From assembly GCA_019693395.1 (NCBI GenBank), contig JAAMXP010001834.1, positions 1-62,682 of the forward strand: a stretch of DNA of 62,682 bases, read 5' to 3'. Source of the stretch: Ettlia oleoabundans. Lineage: Eukaryota; Chlorophyta; Chlorophyceae; Chlamydomonadales. Positions 32,601 to 44,900 of the stretch are shown in pieces (within the stretch, counting starts at the first letter, position 1; every line of letters starts with the position of its first letter). The position numbers and the translations under genes are program-made. The notes below the pieces were generated by a model. The model was not told the origin of the DNA, did not search any database, and saw only the letters and a list, made by a program, of their open reading frames with translations.

Positions 32601-35589
32601 ACAGTGGGATAACAGAAAGAGCGTATTTAAAACGAGCAGCGACAAACACTTCACCTGAAGCAGTCAAGAGACTGGCATGAGCCGCGCTCTATGATGTCGT
32701 TGATTTGTGCCGCTGCACGGGCAAGCAATTGGGTCAAAAAGAGAGAGGGACAACAATTCAGAAACATGATTGGGATAGAGGAGTGGGGCACAGGTGTGGC
32801 ATTGCATCAAGCAACAACTGTTAGTAGGGCATCATGACACAATAACTTGACTTGACTTGACTTGACTTGACTTGACTTGACTTGACAATAATCATGCGGG
32901 GCAGGAGAACACGGGAATGGACTGGTAAGGATGCGTGCTGTGCTGGCCCACCACCGACCATAGAGCAGGGTTGCAACTATTGCTCAGCGGCTGTGCATGC
33001 GGTCAATAAGCTCTGCCGTACCATGGCAAGTCCCGCTGCTGTCCTAGGCCTTCGCGGTCGCTTGCCTGTGACATCACCAACAAAGGGCAGGTCTCCTCCC
33101 CGCAAATTGGGCTGCAGCTTGTAGGAGCAAGCCCGCACAGTGGCTGCCGCTTTGCTGTATCGCAGGGACTGCAACGAAAGGGAGGAAGCTGAACAGTAGC
33201 AGCGCTAATTTACATGGCTACAGGAAGCATTACCAGCAGCCAATCCCTGCTACGAACCTTCAGCTGTGCAATGTGCAGGGCAGCTGGTACAGGTAACTCG
33301 CGCTTCTCTCATACAATGGCCATCATGACCCAGCCATGTGAGTTGGGCCAACTCAGATGCCAGGTGGCATGCCAGTGCAAGCCTGCCTCACCCTGTGGTT
33401 CATCTGCTCCTTCATCCCCCTCTCATCTGTGAAGTAGTCTTCATGCAGCGCCCGCTCGTACCGCACCAGCTCACTGTCCAGACAGAGGCACATGCAACAG
33501 ACATCATCATGATGGAAAGTACCAGTGTCCTAAGCGCAGGCAGCGATGCCATCTTGCAGTCACCAGCATATATATCGGGAGCGTGGGGCAAGGCAGTGCC
33601 CTGGAGATGCTTATGCAACCCACCGATGGGAACTTTGTGTCAGTCTGATGGGGGCAAGTAGTTTGGTACTTGCTGCCCAACCACCCACAAAGCGTGCCCA
33701 GGCCTGGGCCCCCCCAGTGCGGGGCGCACAGTTACTGCCAGGAAGAGCTGCCGTTTCAGCGCTGCCTCACGCTGCCCATCAGGGAATCTATGTTTTACCC
33801 GGCTAAGAAACTATGTGAACCCACCTTAGGGCCTTCACGATTGGCTCATTGCCAATCGCTTCAGATCTCTTTTTTGAAATAACTGCCTGCAGGGAGCAAG
33901 TCGTTGGTTGTGTGCTGAGCCAAGCCCAAGCTCAGCTTTGCTTTGCTGAGCTTGCATTGCTTTGCATAGCAGGCACCAAGTCCGCGAACATGCATTTGCT
34001 GGTGTTATAGGCTTGAGAAGGCTTGAGATGGAGAGGAAAGGACGCTAACAACGGAAACGCATTACATGGCAGTATCAACAGCAAGCAACAGCAGCAGCTG
34101 GTAGTATTGCGGGTGCTGCCAATGTGCTGCATGAACAGCCTGCCGCTGCTGTTCTGGATCCTACAGCTGCAGCCTGCAGACTGCCATGACTGGTGACATA
34201 CCGCTGCTCTTGAAACGTCCATCATGGTTTTTTAGTATGCCAGCTGGCTAATCGCGTGTCACTGCGTGCTCTTGCTTGCCTGAAGTGCCAGCTCTGTTAG
34301 TGACATGTCGGCGCAACGCGGGTGCCACAGCTCAGCTCCCAGCCAGCGCATGTGCTTCGTCGCCTCCCCCCTCAGTAGGCTGCCACCTGACGCACCGGCG
34401 CTGCCTAGGCTTTCGCTGGTCCAAGAGTGGGGGTGACCTGCAGGCGGGGATTGTATAGCACAACAGCCGTGCCGCATGGGCTGGCTGCAGATGTCACAGA
34501 TGCAATTATGCCAGCTGTGCAGCAGATGTACACAAGGCAAGCCAAAAGACGACCCACCCATCCACCCAATCCGTTCACCCAACCCCCCAACCCACCACCT
34601 TTGATGGTGCCCCCCGACCCACCTACCTACTGCCGTGGGTGTAGGCACCTCTGCTGCTGGGTCTGGAGGCAGATAGTCGGCCTCAGGCATGAGCTGCTGC
34701 CGGGCCAAGCATTGCTCCACCCAATGATGGCTGACATAGAAGGGGCCACGCTGCTTCACCTGCTGCTTACCCTGCTGCTGCTGCTGCTTCTGCTGCTGCT
34801 GTTGCAACTGCTGCTTCTTTGCCTGCCCTGCTGTTTTGGGCGTTGCATTGTCTCCTCCACCAAAACGACCTGCACCGCCGCTCGGCATTGGCTCGCTTCG
34901 CCCGCCACCTGCAGTGCTGCCATTTGTTGATGCTGCATGGGCAGATGGTCCCTGTGCCTGGCGATGGCTGCTACTGCTCCCGGAGGGCTGCCTGCCACTA
35001 GGCCGCAGCTGGGGCGGCAGGGAGGCAACACCGCCCTCGCCCACAACAACATGCGTGATGCCAGGCGCGCCAGGGTCCTGAAGTGATAGAAGAGGCAGTC
35101 CATGAGAGCTACAGCCAACCTGGCGCAAGCACAACTTAGGAAGCAATCAATGCAGCTGCCTTGCCAAGGCTGGGGAAGACGCTGGGGAATGGCCCAAAGT
35201 GAGCTCGGCTATAAGACCAGACGCGCCTGTGTGAGACTGCCGCCTGCCTTGCCCAAGCTGGCCGTCCAGAGTTTTGCCTTTGTGGATATGAAAGGAATTC
35301 CGCTGCGGGGCACAAACACCTGTGGGGCGCACAAGCGGGGAGATGGTGGCGAAAGTGACGAGATCCATGGCGGTAGCGTCTCAGCCATAGCACCACAGGC
35401 GGCAGGGCGCGCGAGGGATCAAGCAACAGCTGAGCGGCCCAGTTGCGGTGAGGCGCCAGCCTGGAGGACCGGATACAAGCCAAGATCTACCTTGACCCCC
35501 GAAAGGAACTTCGATGCAGCGCCGTGTGGGGTGGAGCTAGGGCTTCCCGCCAGCTTCAGGCGTTTGGCTGGGGCTTCGTCTGCCTTCAT
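29680..35589 (-). CDS. DNA polymerase lambda (family X) with N-terminal BRCT domain
   Basis: This is a gap-filling polymerase of base-excision and non-homologous end-joining repair. Reading down the minus strand, exon 1 (35589-35491) ends FLSGVK and joins VFVPRSGIPFISTKA, the start of a BRCT domain. GITHVVVGEGG, a long Gln-rich insertion, and PFYVSHHWVEQCLA with the invariant BRCT Trp follow. Next come the 8-kDa and finger regions: YERALHEDYF, SLRYSKAAATVRACS, LPFVGDVTAAQINDIIERG, FHSLPGVGVQTAKRWWDLGC (helix-hairpin-helix) and SFEDVE. Palm exons are VELVGGGRRSSAFHDADLLVTH, with the catalytic DxD formed across an intron, and RRLDVIIAP carrying the third Asp. The C-terminus QDVFELLQIPYREPHERD is diagnostic. 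All three catalytic aspartates are present. Two introns use GC donors (after 34280 and 33066). The exon joining BRCT to the 8-kDa domain is uncertain. Confidence 0.9.
32845..32886. repeat. (ACTTG)n pentanucleotide repeat, about 8 units
   Basis: Perfect tandem ACTTG units lie inside an intron of the polymerase lambda gene, between the exons for the VGDVT and AQINDIIERG segments. Confidence 0.95.
34740..35045 (-). other. Gln-rich low-complexity insertion inside the BRCT domain
   Basis: Between the BRCT strand THVVVGEGG and the helix PFYVSHHWVEQCL there are about 95 residues. They are rich in Ser, Gly, Pro and then Gln/Lys, encoded partly by a CAG/CTG repeat (plus-strand CTG runs at about 34770-34815). 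Normal BRCT domains have a short loop here. Confidence 0.8.
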
Positions 35590-35739
35590 GGTGCCGTCCA
35601 GCGGAAGATTTGCATAAAGTCGTTCGGGATATATTAAACTGGGGGTTACCCAGGCACGCATCCCCTGGGGGCGTCCAGCCTGTCACAGCTGGCATTCTTG
35701 GACAGCCTCAGTGCACATTCTGCCAGCCAGCACAATCCC
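35590..35739. promoter_or_regulatory. compact bidirectional promoter region
   Basis: Only 150 bases separate the start codon of DNA polymerase lambda (minus, 35589) from the chosen start codon of the alpha-solenoid gene (plus, 35740). Both core promoters and leaders must therefore lie here or overlap the coding regions. An AT-rich patch (ATATATTAAAC) at about 35630 is the only AT-rich core-like element seen. Confidence 0.5.
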
Positions 35740-38566
35740 ATGGAGACGTCAATTGAGCACCTGCGGCAGCTATGGCCTGCCCAGGCCGAGCCGGCCCTGA
35801 AAGACGGGGCCCACAGCACAAGCAGCCGTTCAAAGCCTCTTGGCATGCAGCAAGAGGCAACAGGGAACCTGGCAGGCCAGCAGGCCACCCCGCCGCAAGG
35901 CATCATACGGCTAATGCTCGTGTCGGCGGCAGCTGCCTGCGCCGCAGCCATGATCAGACGGGGCTGGGCCTCTCTGGCACTACAAGCTGCCCGCCTGCTG
36001 CTTGCCATCAACAAGCACCGCATCTTAAGGGACGTTGCAGTGCGCATGGCTGGAACTGGGCAGGCAGCAGCGCTGGGGGTGCTGTGTGTGGCTGCGGGAC
36101 AGCGAGGATGCACCCAGCTGGTGCATACGCTATTTGTTGAGCTGCTAGCTGGACAGCATGTGCCGGCAGCAGCATTGATAGCAGGTAAATTTGCCTCTGC
36201 TGCTCATGGGGCACTCTTTTGCTTAGCACTGACCCGGGCACTATTTGAAGCGTTGCTGATTGCTTGCAGCTTGACCCTGTGTGCACCAATATGACCTGGA
36301 AACGTGCCCCTGTGGCAACTTTCAACAAGGAATCCAGTCTGAGACTTGCCCAACTGCCCTGTGCCAGTGCAGAGGCATACTGGCACGTTGCCGCAGCTGC
36401 TGGGCTGCAGCCTTACAGCGCAGCCAAGCTATTAACTCCTCCGTTGCTAGCTGCAGTTGACCGAGGCCAGGCAGGCACTGTAGCAGCAGTGCTGGAGCTC
36501 CTGTTCACCTCCCGCACACAGCCGCTCCTCTTGTGGGTGGTGGAGGCACTCGTCAGAGATGTGGAGAGGGAAGATGCAGCCGCTGCGGTGGCCTGGCAGG
36601 CTGTTCACCATGGTGCATCAGGCAAGTAATAGGCAGTCAGCTGTAATGAAGGCTGAAGCAGGCACAGCAGGTACCAGCTGGCATGTGTCATGTTGAGTTG
36701 AGTGCACCTGCAGCACCATTATGGTGCTAGGCATTACATACTTTGGGAGGAGCCGACCTAGACAACTGCATGGTACAAATTCCCCGGGATCCTGGGCCAG
36801 GATGCGGCTAGGGAGGCTAGAGGATCAGCCTGCCTGCCCTACACCCCACACAGCACGTACCTCCCCCTGCCTCATGCTATCACCTTTCTGCAGCATTGGT
36901 GGAAGATGGGTCTGCCTTGCTGGCAGTTTCTGGACATCACCATACCTGTGCAGCGCTGATCAAAGGGATGTTTGACTTGGATCTAGGGGCTTCTGCCCAG
37001 AAACAGGTTCTTACCTGCATATGCTCGGTTGCTTGGTGCATAGCCTGAGTCTGGTGTGCCTGCCAGTGCTTTTCCCCATTCAACTGCTCAAAAGGATACA
37101 TGCTGCGCCCCTGCAGATTGCTGAGGTGTTTGCAACGGGGATCATGCAAGTCTCTGAGGCAGATTGTGTGGCGGGTGGGTTGTTCGGCATACAATGCCAC
37201 ATACCCTGCGGCAGGGTGCTGTGCATGCATATGTCCTGCAGGCTGTGGTGCACATGAATCCAACCCTCGTGTCAACCAACAACTATCTGTGACACCTGCA
37301 GACGCCATCTCCGTGCTAGGAATACTTCTGGGAGAGGGACAGCTGAGCATCCTGGCAGATATTCTGGCAGCACTAGTTTGGCAGCAGCAGCCGGGAGGGA
37401 GGGAGTGTGTGGGTCGCATCCTTGCCCACGCCCTCACCATTGGAAGGTAAGAATGCCTGCTGGGGGCCACAGCACTTGGGATTCAACTGCAAATCACAAC
37501 AACCATACTCAATAAAAGGGAGAACAGTAAGAGATGAGTCAGCTGCAAACACCAGGCATTCGGCCTCTGCTTGCAGCACCCAATTGGTGGCTGCCACCCT
37601 TCGCCAGCTGTTGCTGTCTGACAGGTAGGCCGAGGCTGCTGCTGTGATGCTGGAGGTTTATGCAGCTGGAAACCCACACCAAGTCAGCAGGGTCCTAGCA
37701 GAAGCCGTGCTGGATGTTGTGGATGGAGGGGCGGTGTCTGGGGTGGCTGCTGCCATGCGGTTTCTGTGGCAGCGAGGGCAGGTCCCTCTGCTGAGAGATT
37801 TGTGGCTGGCTGCCATTCGGCACGGCGGTGGAGATGCCATTGCTGTAGCCGCCTGGATAACCCTGAAACAAGGCAACACCGAAATGGTGGCGGGCGTGCT
37901 GGCAGCGTTGGTGGCGCAGGGTGTGACAGAGCAGGCAGCACAGGTGGCCTGTAAGCTGGAGTTGGTTTCGCACAGCAGTCAGTTGGTCGCTGAGGTGTGG
38001 TTGAAAGTGTACTGCCTGTGCCCTTGTATCTGTAGCTCCTGTCAAGGTTTGAGCTAACTGCCGGAGGATGCTCCTTGCCTGCTTTCTGTGCAGTTGGCCC
38101 GGGCGTTCCATTCGCTTGTCCCATGCCTGCAGGCAATGGGTGATGCATTGGTGGCAACAGTGCGGGGCGGTAGTGTGACACAGGCAGCCCGGCTGACTGC
38201 TGAACTGGTGAACCAAGGTCATACCGAGTTGCTGGGTCGCATTGTGGCGCATGTTAGGGACACAGGTGTGGTCTGTGGTGACTTGTCACATGTCGGAAAG
38301 GTTGCGGCCACAAGCAAGTGGCCACCCTGTGGTGTGGTGGTGCACTGCCATGCAGGCAGCGGCCACCATCTCATAACCTCGGTGGTGAAGCCCAAATCAA
38401 TCGCAATTGCACCCGTTGATGAACGAAGCGCATGTTTATTGCTGCAGGGCACGAGGACGAGTTGCCGAGGTTGATTACCGCGGTGGAGCATGTGGGCGTT
38501 TCCTGCTCGCATGAGGACATAGCTGCATGCTTGTCTGGTGGTGCTACAGATACAGAAAGTTCCTGA
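35740..38566 (+). CDS. alpha-solenoid repeat protein of unknown function
   Basis: The start is placed at ATG 35740 (METSIEHLRQLWPAQAEP); the frame stays open upstream to 35638, but only 150 bases lie before the divergent gene. The predicted protein is almost wholly helical, with recurring units such as AAALGVLCVAAGQRGCTQLV, VAAVLELLFTSRTQPLLLWV, SVLGILLGEGQLSILADILA, AAMRFLWQRGQVPLLRDLWL and EMVAGVLAALVAQGVTEQAA. The shared pattern is two amphipathic Ala/Leu/Val helices with a small-residue turn (Gly-Gln/Asn), repeating about every 35-38 residues. That suggests a TPR-, PPR- or HEAT-like superhelix, but the consensus of none of these, nor of the algal OPR repeat, is evident. The last exon encodes HEDELPRLITAVEHVG and ends at TGA 38564-38566. 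No signal or membrane segment is clear. Exon joins in the middle (36.6-37.6 kb) are approximate. Confidence 0.68.
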
Positions 38567-38913
38567 GCAGTGCTTTATAGGAAATTAGTGCGAGCCAAGT
38601 TGCAAGGGCCGTTGCCAATGAAGCCGCATATGCAAGGGTTTGACAGCGGTAGCCTGCCGGCGCGCCGGCGCGCCGCGCTGGCGCCAAGGTATGCCAGGGT
38701 ACATTTCTCAGAAACGTCCAGGGATGGCTGTCACTCGCATCTCGTGCAATCACCGGCATCCGTCTTGCTTCGTGCTTTGTTACGTTCCGAAACCTTCCCC
38801 GCCAGGGGAGTAGAAGTAGCGGTCCATCTCGTGCACACAGACCCTTGCCTTCTCCCATTCTAATAGTGAGCAGTGCTTCGGCATGCGCTAGCCGGCCTCT
38901 CGCACCTCACAGT
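38567..38913. other. intergenic region with a GC-rich palindrome
   Basis: No gene was recognised in these 347 bases. A perfect 16-base palindrome made of two tandem GGCGCGCC units lies at 38659-38674. Confidence 0.6.
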
Positions 38914-41900
38914 ATGGACGACCCCAAGCGACGCTCGCCGAGCAAAGAGGGTAGTGGCGGTTTCGGGGCTGTGCTTGCCCGCCTCAAGGTGCGCGAAGCG
39001 GGTGTCGGAGGGCGTTACTACAAGTGATGGGGCGGCACGTGATTGGCTGGGCCGAACGCCGTCGCGGCGTCCTGCCCTGACATTCTTAGGCTTCTCGCTG
39101 GCTATCTTGCAGGCGGCGCGCCTCGGCAAGGGCTCCAGCTCACGCGGGGGCAGTAAGGCCGGCGACACAGGCGGCAGCATGCAGCGCCAGTCTTCTGATA
39201 CGACGCTGCACCCTGTGGGGTGCCCCAGCTCCCTACCCAGCGTCCGCTCAAGCTTCGAGTCTTGCGTGAACGATGCTCCTATGTCAGATCCCACCTACAG
39301 CCAGCGGGAGAGCCTGGACGACAGCAACGTCACTGCCCTCGCCGCAGCATTTGGCGAGGCAGCGGCAGGCGTGCATGGGTCGGAGGCAGCTGCACCAGGC
39401 ACACAGTTTGCGGCAGTGGCAATGGCGGCGCGCTCGTCCTTCCTGCAGCCCTCGGCTGGCCTTGTGCCGCATGCAGGTAGCTCGCCGCCACCCGGCGCGC
39501 TGGGTGCTTTCTGCACCAGCATGCCCTTGACGCCAGCCAGCTCGTCAGCCGACAGTAGAGAGAGCCAGGGGCGCCAGCACCTGCAAGCTGGCAGCATCAG
39601 CGCTCACCTGGATGGTGCACGAGCTGTCGGAACTCGGCGCCACACCAGCGGCAGGCACCCAGCCAACCTGGAACACGGCAGCTCCGCACCAGCGGGGGCC
39701 ATTGATGAGGCCTCAGATCCCCTGTTGGCGCCGACTCCAGGAGGTTTCCCTGTGGCTGCTGCATCAGGCAGCGCTCTTTCTCCTGGAGCTGCTTCTCGGC
39801 AAGCTTTTGCTGGCCGCAGCAGTGATGTCAACTGTCACAGCAGCGCAACGCCAGCGCACGGTGCACATGCATTCGGCGTGGCGCCAGCTGGACATGGCAG
39901 CCCAGCTGCAGGCTCTCAGCTGTCACTCGAGGCAAGGCTGGAATTAGGCAGGCGCTCCGCCCCTGCAGCACACTCCGCTGCCGCTGTGGGTGCTGAGCCG
40001 CAGCTGAGCTCACAGGTCGCCCTGCTGGCGCAGCAGCTGCTGCAGCAACAGGTGACAGCCTCAACTGGCGTCGGGGCCGGTTCTGTGGATAGCGCAGTGA
40101 TGCTGCAGCGGCACAGCTTCCACCTGGGCTCTGAGCACCACCAGCAGCAACATCCACAGCAGCAGTCTTCCTTGCCCCCTCGGCCTAGATCTCTAGATAC
40201 CACTCGCGCCTCCCCTGTAGCCACCCCCCTACGCAGCGCAACCAGCGCAGCGCAGATGCTGGTTCTTGGTGCCAGCCCCAACCCAAATAGCAGCAGCGGA
40301 CCCTGGAACTCAGGCCCGCAACCTGGCCTGCCTGCCAGAAGCAGCAGCACCAGCCTAGGTGCCGTCTTGGGACTTGCACAGCTGGATGCTGCTTGCCAGC
40401 ATCGCTTCCCAAGCCCCGCCCCGCCTGAGGAACCAGATCCCTCCCCCTTCTCAACCGTGCAAGGTGAGCTGTGCGTGGGGCTAATGCTGCCTGACTGTCT
40501 GCCTGGCTTGCTGTCCAGCTGGCTGCCGCCCGCATCTCTTCGCTGGCTGTTTTCGGCGGCCCTTGGAAGCGGTGTGTGCAACCCTCAACAACCTCCCCTG
40601 CTGTGGCTGCCGCATGATGGTATGGCCAACAGATTCCTGGAACAGTTTGGGTTATTCTGCTCCCTGCCTTCTGCCTGTTGTGCAGGTGTGTATGGCTGCC
40701 ACCTGCTGCCACCAACAGATGTCGCTGACCCACTTCCGGCACCCTCCCCAAGAGTCAGCAGCAGGCAGGTTACACTAAAGTGGCAGTTGGCAGGGCTGGA
40801 TGGTTCATGAACGTGTGACAGTGCTTGTTCATCGCCCTTGTTATCTCTGCTGCTGGTGATGCGGGCTGCCTTCCATCCAATTTTATCCCAAATCGTCCCC
40901 ACTGCCGTCAAACATTGTGTTCCACTGCTTTCCGCCGCTTGACACTCATCGTTGCTTGCAACTTGCAGGAGCAGCATCGACTTGCTGTTAGACCCTGTGC
41001 TTCCAGCCACGGCGCTGGGAAGCTCGCACCGCCAGAGCCTGGATACAGTCCAAGAGCTGTTTGCCACCCCGCTCACCCCTGCACCCATTGGCGTAAGTGC
41101 AGACCTTGTGGGCTTACAATACTCGTTACACTCTGCCGCATTGCAAGATGTGCAGCAGAATAGATTCCGCAACGCCGGAGCATATGCAGGCATTGCAGTC
41201 CCTTGTGCTTGCCTCTGCATTATGTCTGCAGCTGTGGCCTGAGAGAAAGTGAGAAAGTCTCCGCCTCATGGCATTCTACGCCTTAATGTATACATGCCCC
41301 TGCAGGTGGCCACTCCTCATCCCACCACCATGAACCAGCTACCGCAGCAACTGCTTAACCAAGTGCGCAATAGCACTGGCAGCAGCGGCGGGCACAGGGT
41401 CATAGTGCGCCACAGCATGGATGAAGTGCGGCGGCCGCCGAGCTCGGCGCGACCGCCGGGCATGCTGGGATCGGCTCGCAGGCGAGTCGGGTGGTGCTGT
41501 GCTACCATTTTCTGTCATAAATATTTGAGTATTTTTGTTATATTAGGGTGTATAGGTCAGAGCTTCCGAGCACCTCGGCTACACTCGGCAAATGTGTTAT
41601 TCATGTCTCTGCCCTTGCTCCTTGCGCTCACGCGTCCCTTGTCTACCCTCCCGATTCTGCCATCACAGGTCATCCCGCGGAGCGGCGGGTGATCCCTCGG
41701 CTTCCTTCTATCGCCACATCAGCTCTGGTGCTATGCACGACCTGGCAAACAGCACTGTCACAGTTGTGGCAGGCGCGGTGCCGGTGCCGGCGCCCGCCAC
41801 CGCACGGTCAGTCACAGTCACAGCCCACGCCTCATCCATGGTGGACCCTGCTGCCCAGCCCGTGGCAGGCACATTTGAAGCGCGGATAGGCACACCAGAG

Positions 41901-44900
41901 GTGGGATGCTTAGCTTTGCTTGGAAAAGTCATGGACATTGGCTCTTAAGTGCATCCTGCGCGACAGTCTAAGCAGTGCATGCACATCGCGCGCCGGTCGT
42001 GCAATCGTGTTGTTGCAAATGCCTGTGTGTTTCTGGCACTCTAGAGCACAATGCGTTGCTCCCTTGATTCATTCTCACCTTTTTGATGCTTCTGGGCCTG
42101 CTCGCCTGCCTGCCTGCCAGCAGGACTCAATGTTTGACCCAGAACTGCATGACACATTTGGGGCGCATCCCTCGTATGGGCTCCCTTATGCTTCACCCCC
42201 ATCTTCCGCCCGAAGCGGGGGCGGCCACCGCCGCACCGCCAGCGGCGGCAGCACTGCATCAGAGTTTGGCCGCGCCACCGGCGGCAACACGCCGCCAGCC
42301 TCCAGCGGCTGGCGTCAGCCATCAGCAGCGCCACGGCGCCTCAGTAGCGATGCGCCGCGCGGCTTTGTCGCCGCTGCCGGCCCTTCGGGTGTTGCCACCG
42401 GTCCGCACCAGCCGATCGTCTACCAGCCCCACCGGTCGGATGTGTCGTCCACTCCTCTGGAGCTCTCTCCTATAGGCAATGCGATGATGCTGGAGCCAAC
42501 AGCCATCCCCGGGCAGCACAGCATCACTGTGCACGACCCTCAGGTGCGTCACAACCGCCGCTCCCCCGCTAGGCTGCCTCTACACAAGATGTCTGATGCT
42601 TTCTTGTGCGATGCAGTTTGAGCTTTGTTTCATACGTCAAAGACCCTCTTTATCCTGCTCATTGTTTGCGATATGACGTTTCTGCTGTGTCTGTTGATTT
42701 GTACCCCTCCTCAGTTCTTAGTTCTTGGGGTTCATTTCTTTTCCTCGTCCCCAGTGACCCTCCCCTTGTTTGTCATCTGCAGATTATCGTCCCCAGCCTG
42801 AATTTCCTCAAGCAGAGAGCCCTGGCGCGCCAGAAGCTGGAACGTATTGACCGTCAGCAGTCGGATGCAAATGATGCGGCCATTGGCAGCGGTGCCATGG
42901 GGAGTGGGGGCAGCGGCGGGTACATCGCTGAAGCTAAGCGCGTGCTGGCGGCGGCGGTGCACATGGCATCAGCTGAGGAAGCGGCGACAGTTGAGACAAG
43001 GTGGGCTGGTCTGGGGTGGTGGCTTGCAGACTAAACCATGCGCAGCAAACCAAGGCTCAAAAGCATCACCTTACTAGGTAACCCCCTGTCGCCCTCCATC
43101 TACATGCTGCCCATGCCTCGCTCCTGGACCCCTCCCAAGATTTTCCCGCAGCTGCTCGGGCGCTATTGGGCCGCTGTTGCGATATCTGCGAGACAACAAG
43201 CACAACGATGCCGCACTGCGCTCTGGCCTGCACACGCTGAGCCTGCTGGTCTCCAACTCGCCCAACCGAGGCATCATCGTTTCATTCCAGGTGTGGCAGA
43301 TTTTTTCCAGTGCATGTTTGTAGTTTTACACGGGCCGTCATTGTTTCATGCTAGTTGTGGCAGGTTGCAAGTGATAGTGTGCACGATGTTGTTTGTTCAA
43401 TCGGCATGCCAAGATCTGTGGCATCTGCTTTCTGGTGGTTGGATGAAGAGTTTGCGGAACCTGGTGGTTGGCTGGTGGTTGTGGGTACACGCGATTACAC
43501 ATCCCTTGTCATGTTTCCGGCTTCCCGCCATTGTGCTGTCTTATCTGCAGGGCCAGGCGATGCTGTGTGAGGCAATGCGAGCCACCAGGGATCTGGGGAT
43601 TCGGGAAAACATAGTGCAGCTTCTTTGGGATTTGGAGGCGCACAATAAGCGTGGCCGGCTGGAGCCAGGTGAATGGGGGTGTGAGTGCATGGGTTCCATT
43701 TACAGGGCGGGTGCAGGATGCATAAACAAGGTGGTGATCAGCGTTGATGTTCAGCATGCAGCACTGAGCTGTCAGAACGTGTGGCACAGCGTGCATTGCA
43801 TGGGTGAGTGAACATGCCGCAGCGGCAGCCACTCCTGTGCAGCTTCAACACCATTGCATCCTCGCCCATTGGGTGATTCCAGCGCACCCCACCTCCTGTT
43901 GTTGCCGCCGCCCTGCAGAGGACATCCAGGCGCTGCTGTCTGTGCTGGAAGCGACCACCAATGCGCTCATCGCCTCGCACATCCTGCACCTCTTACACCA
44001 CAGCTTGGCGCGGGCCGATGCTGACACTGACGCCCGTCCTATGACACCAGAACAGATGCAGAGTGAGCCTGTAGGGGTTGTGCGGTTGTATGAGCGTGCA
44101 CGCTTGAGCCTGTGTTCCGGGTGGTTGAGTGTCAGCTGCCCCACTGGTGCATGGGCAAGATTGTTTGTGAACAGAACCCTTGGGCAACATCATGCAGTAT
44201 GCTTGCTGCACTGCTTTCTGCCCCCTCGCTGGCTCTGACGCTGTCGTTTTCAAACAGCATTTGCGCTCCCTTGTTGCTCTGCACAACAGCAATGAGCCCA
44301 CGGCTTGATGTCCCCTCCTCTTGTAGGCTTGCTGGCCACACCGGTTCCTGTGTGTTTGGCTGCCCGCCTCTGCTCTCTTTATGGCTTGTTACAAACCTTG
44401 CGCGTGTGCTTGTTCCTATTCTCTGCAGTCTGTGCGCAATGCTTGGTTGATGAGATAGCAGCGCACAAGCATCACCTGCAAGATGCGGCTCAGGTGGGTG
44501 GGTGTTGCAAGCGCCTGGTAGGAAAGTGCACAAGTCTCAGAGCGGCAGGGTTCACGAGATTTCCCCGCAGCGTAAGCGGTTGAACAAACGTGGAATCGAA
44601 CGCCGTGATGGCATGCTCTATTCTTGAGGCGCGTAGTAGCAATTTGAGTGTGTGGGCGATGAGCCACCCTCCGCCCTTTTTTGTACTGCCTTCCCCTGCT
44701 CCGCGCAGTACACCCTGGGCAACTTGATGGCTCTGCTCCTGGGTGACAGCCGCGTCAGCGCACCGCAGCGCCAAGCCATGGTGGCGCGTCTGCTGGAAGA
44801 GCTGCGCCGTACCACCACGCCGGGGCAGTGCCAGGGTGAGTGTGGGGACCAGGGTAGTTGCCTGGCCACAACCTGGTTTGTGGCGAAGCTCATCCAGCAG

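Noticed and set aside
32845..32886. (ACTTG)n array considered as telomere-like or CRISPR-like repeat
   Set aside because: It is a simple intronic pentamer microsatellite without spacers and unlike TTTAGGG-type telomeres.
39916..40581. Long minus-strand frame (about 221 residues) opposite the ARM-like gene's second exon
   Set aside because: An antisense shadow of low-complexity sequence, rich in Cys and Ser through reading of repeats backwards; no family character.
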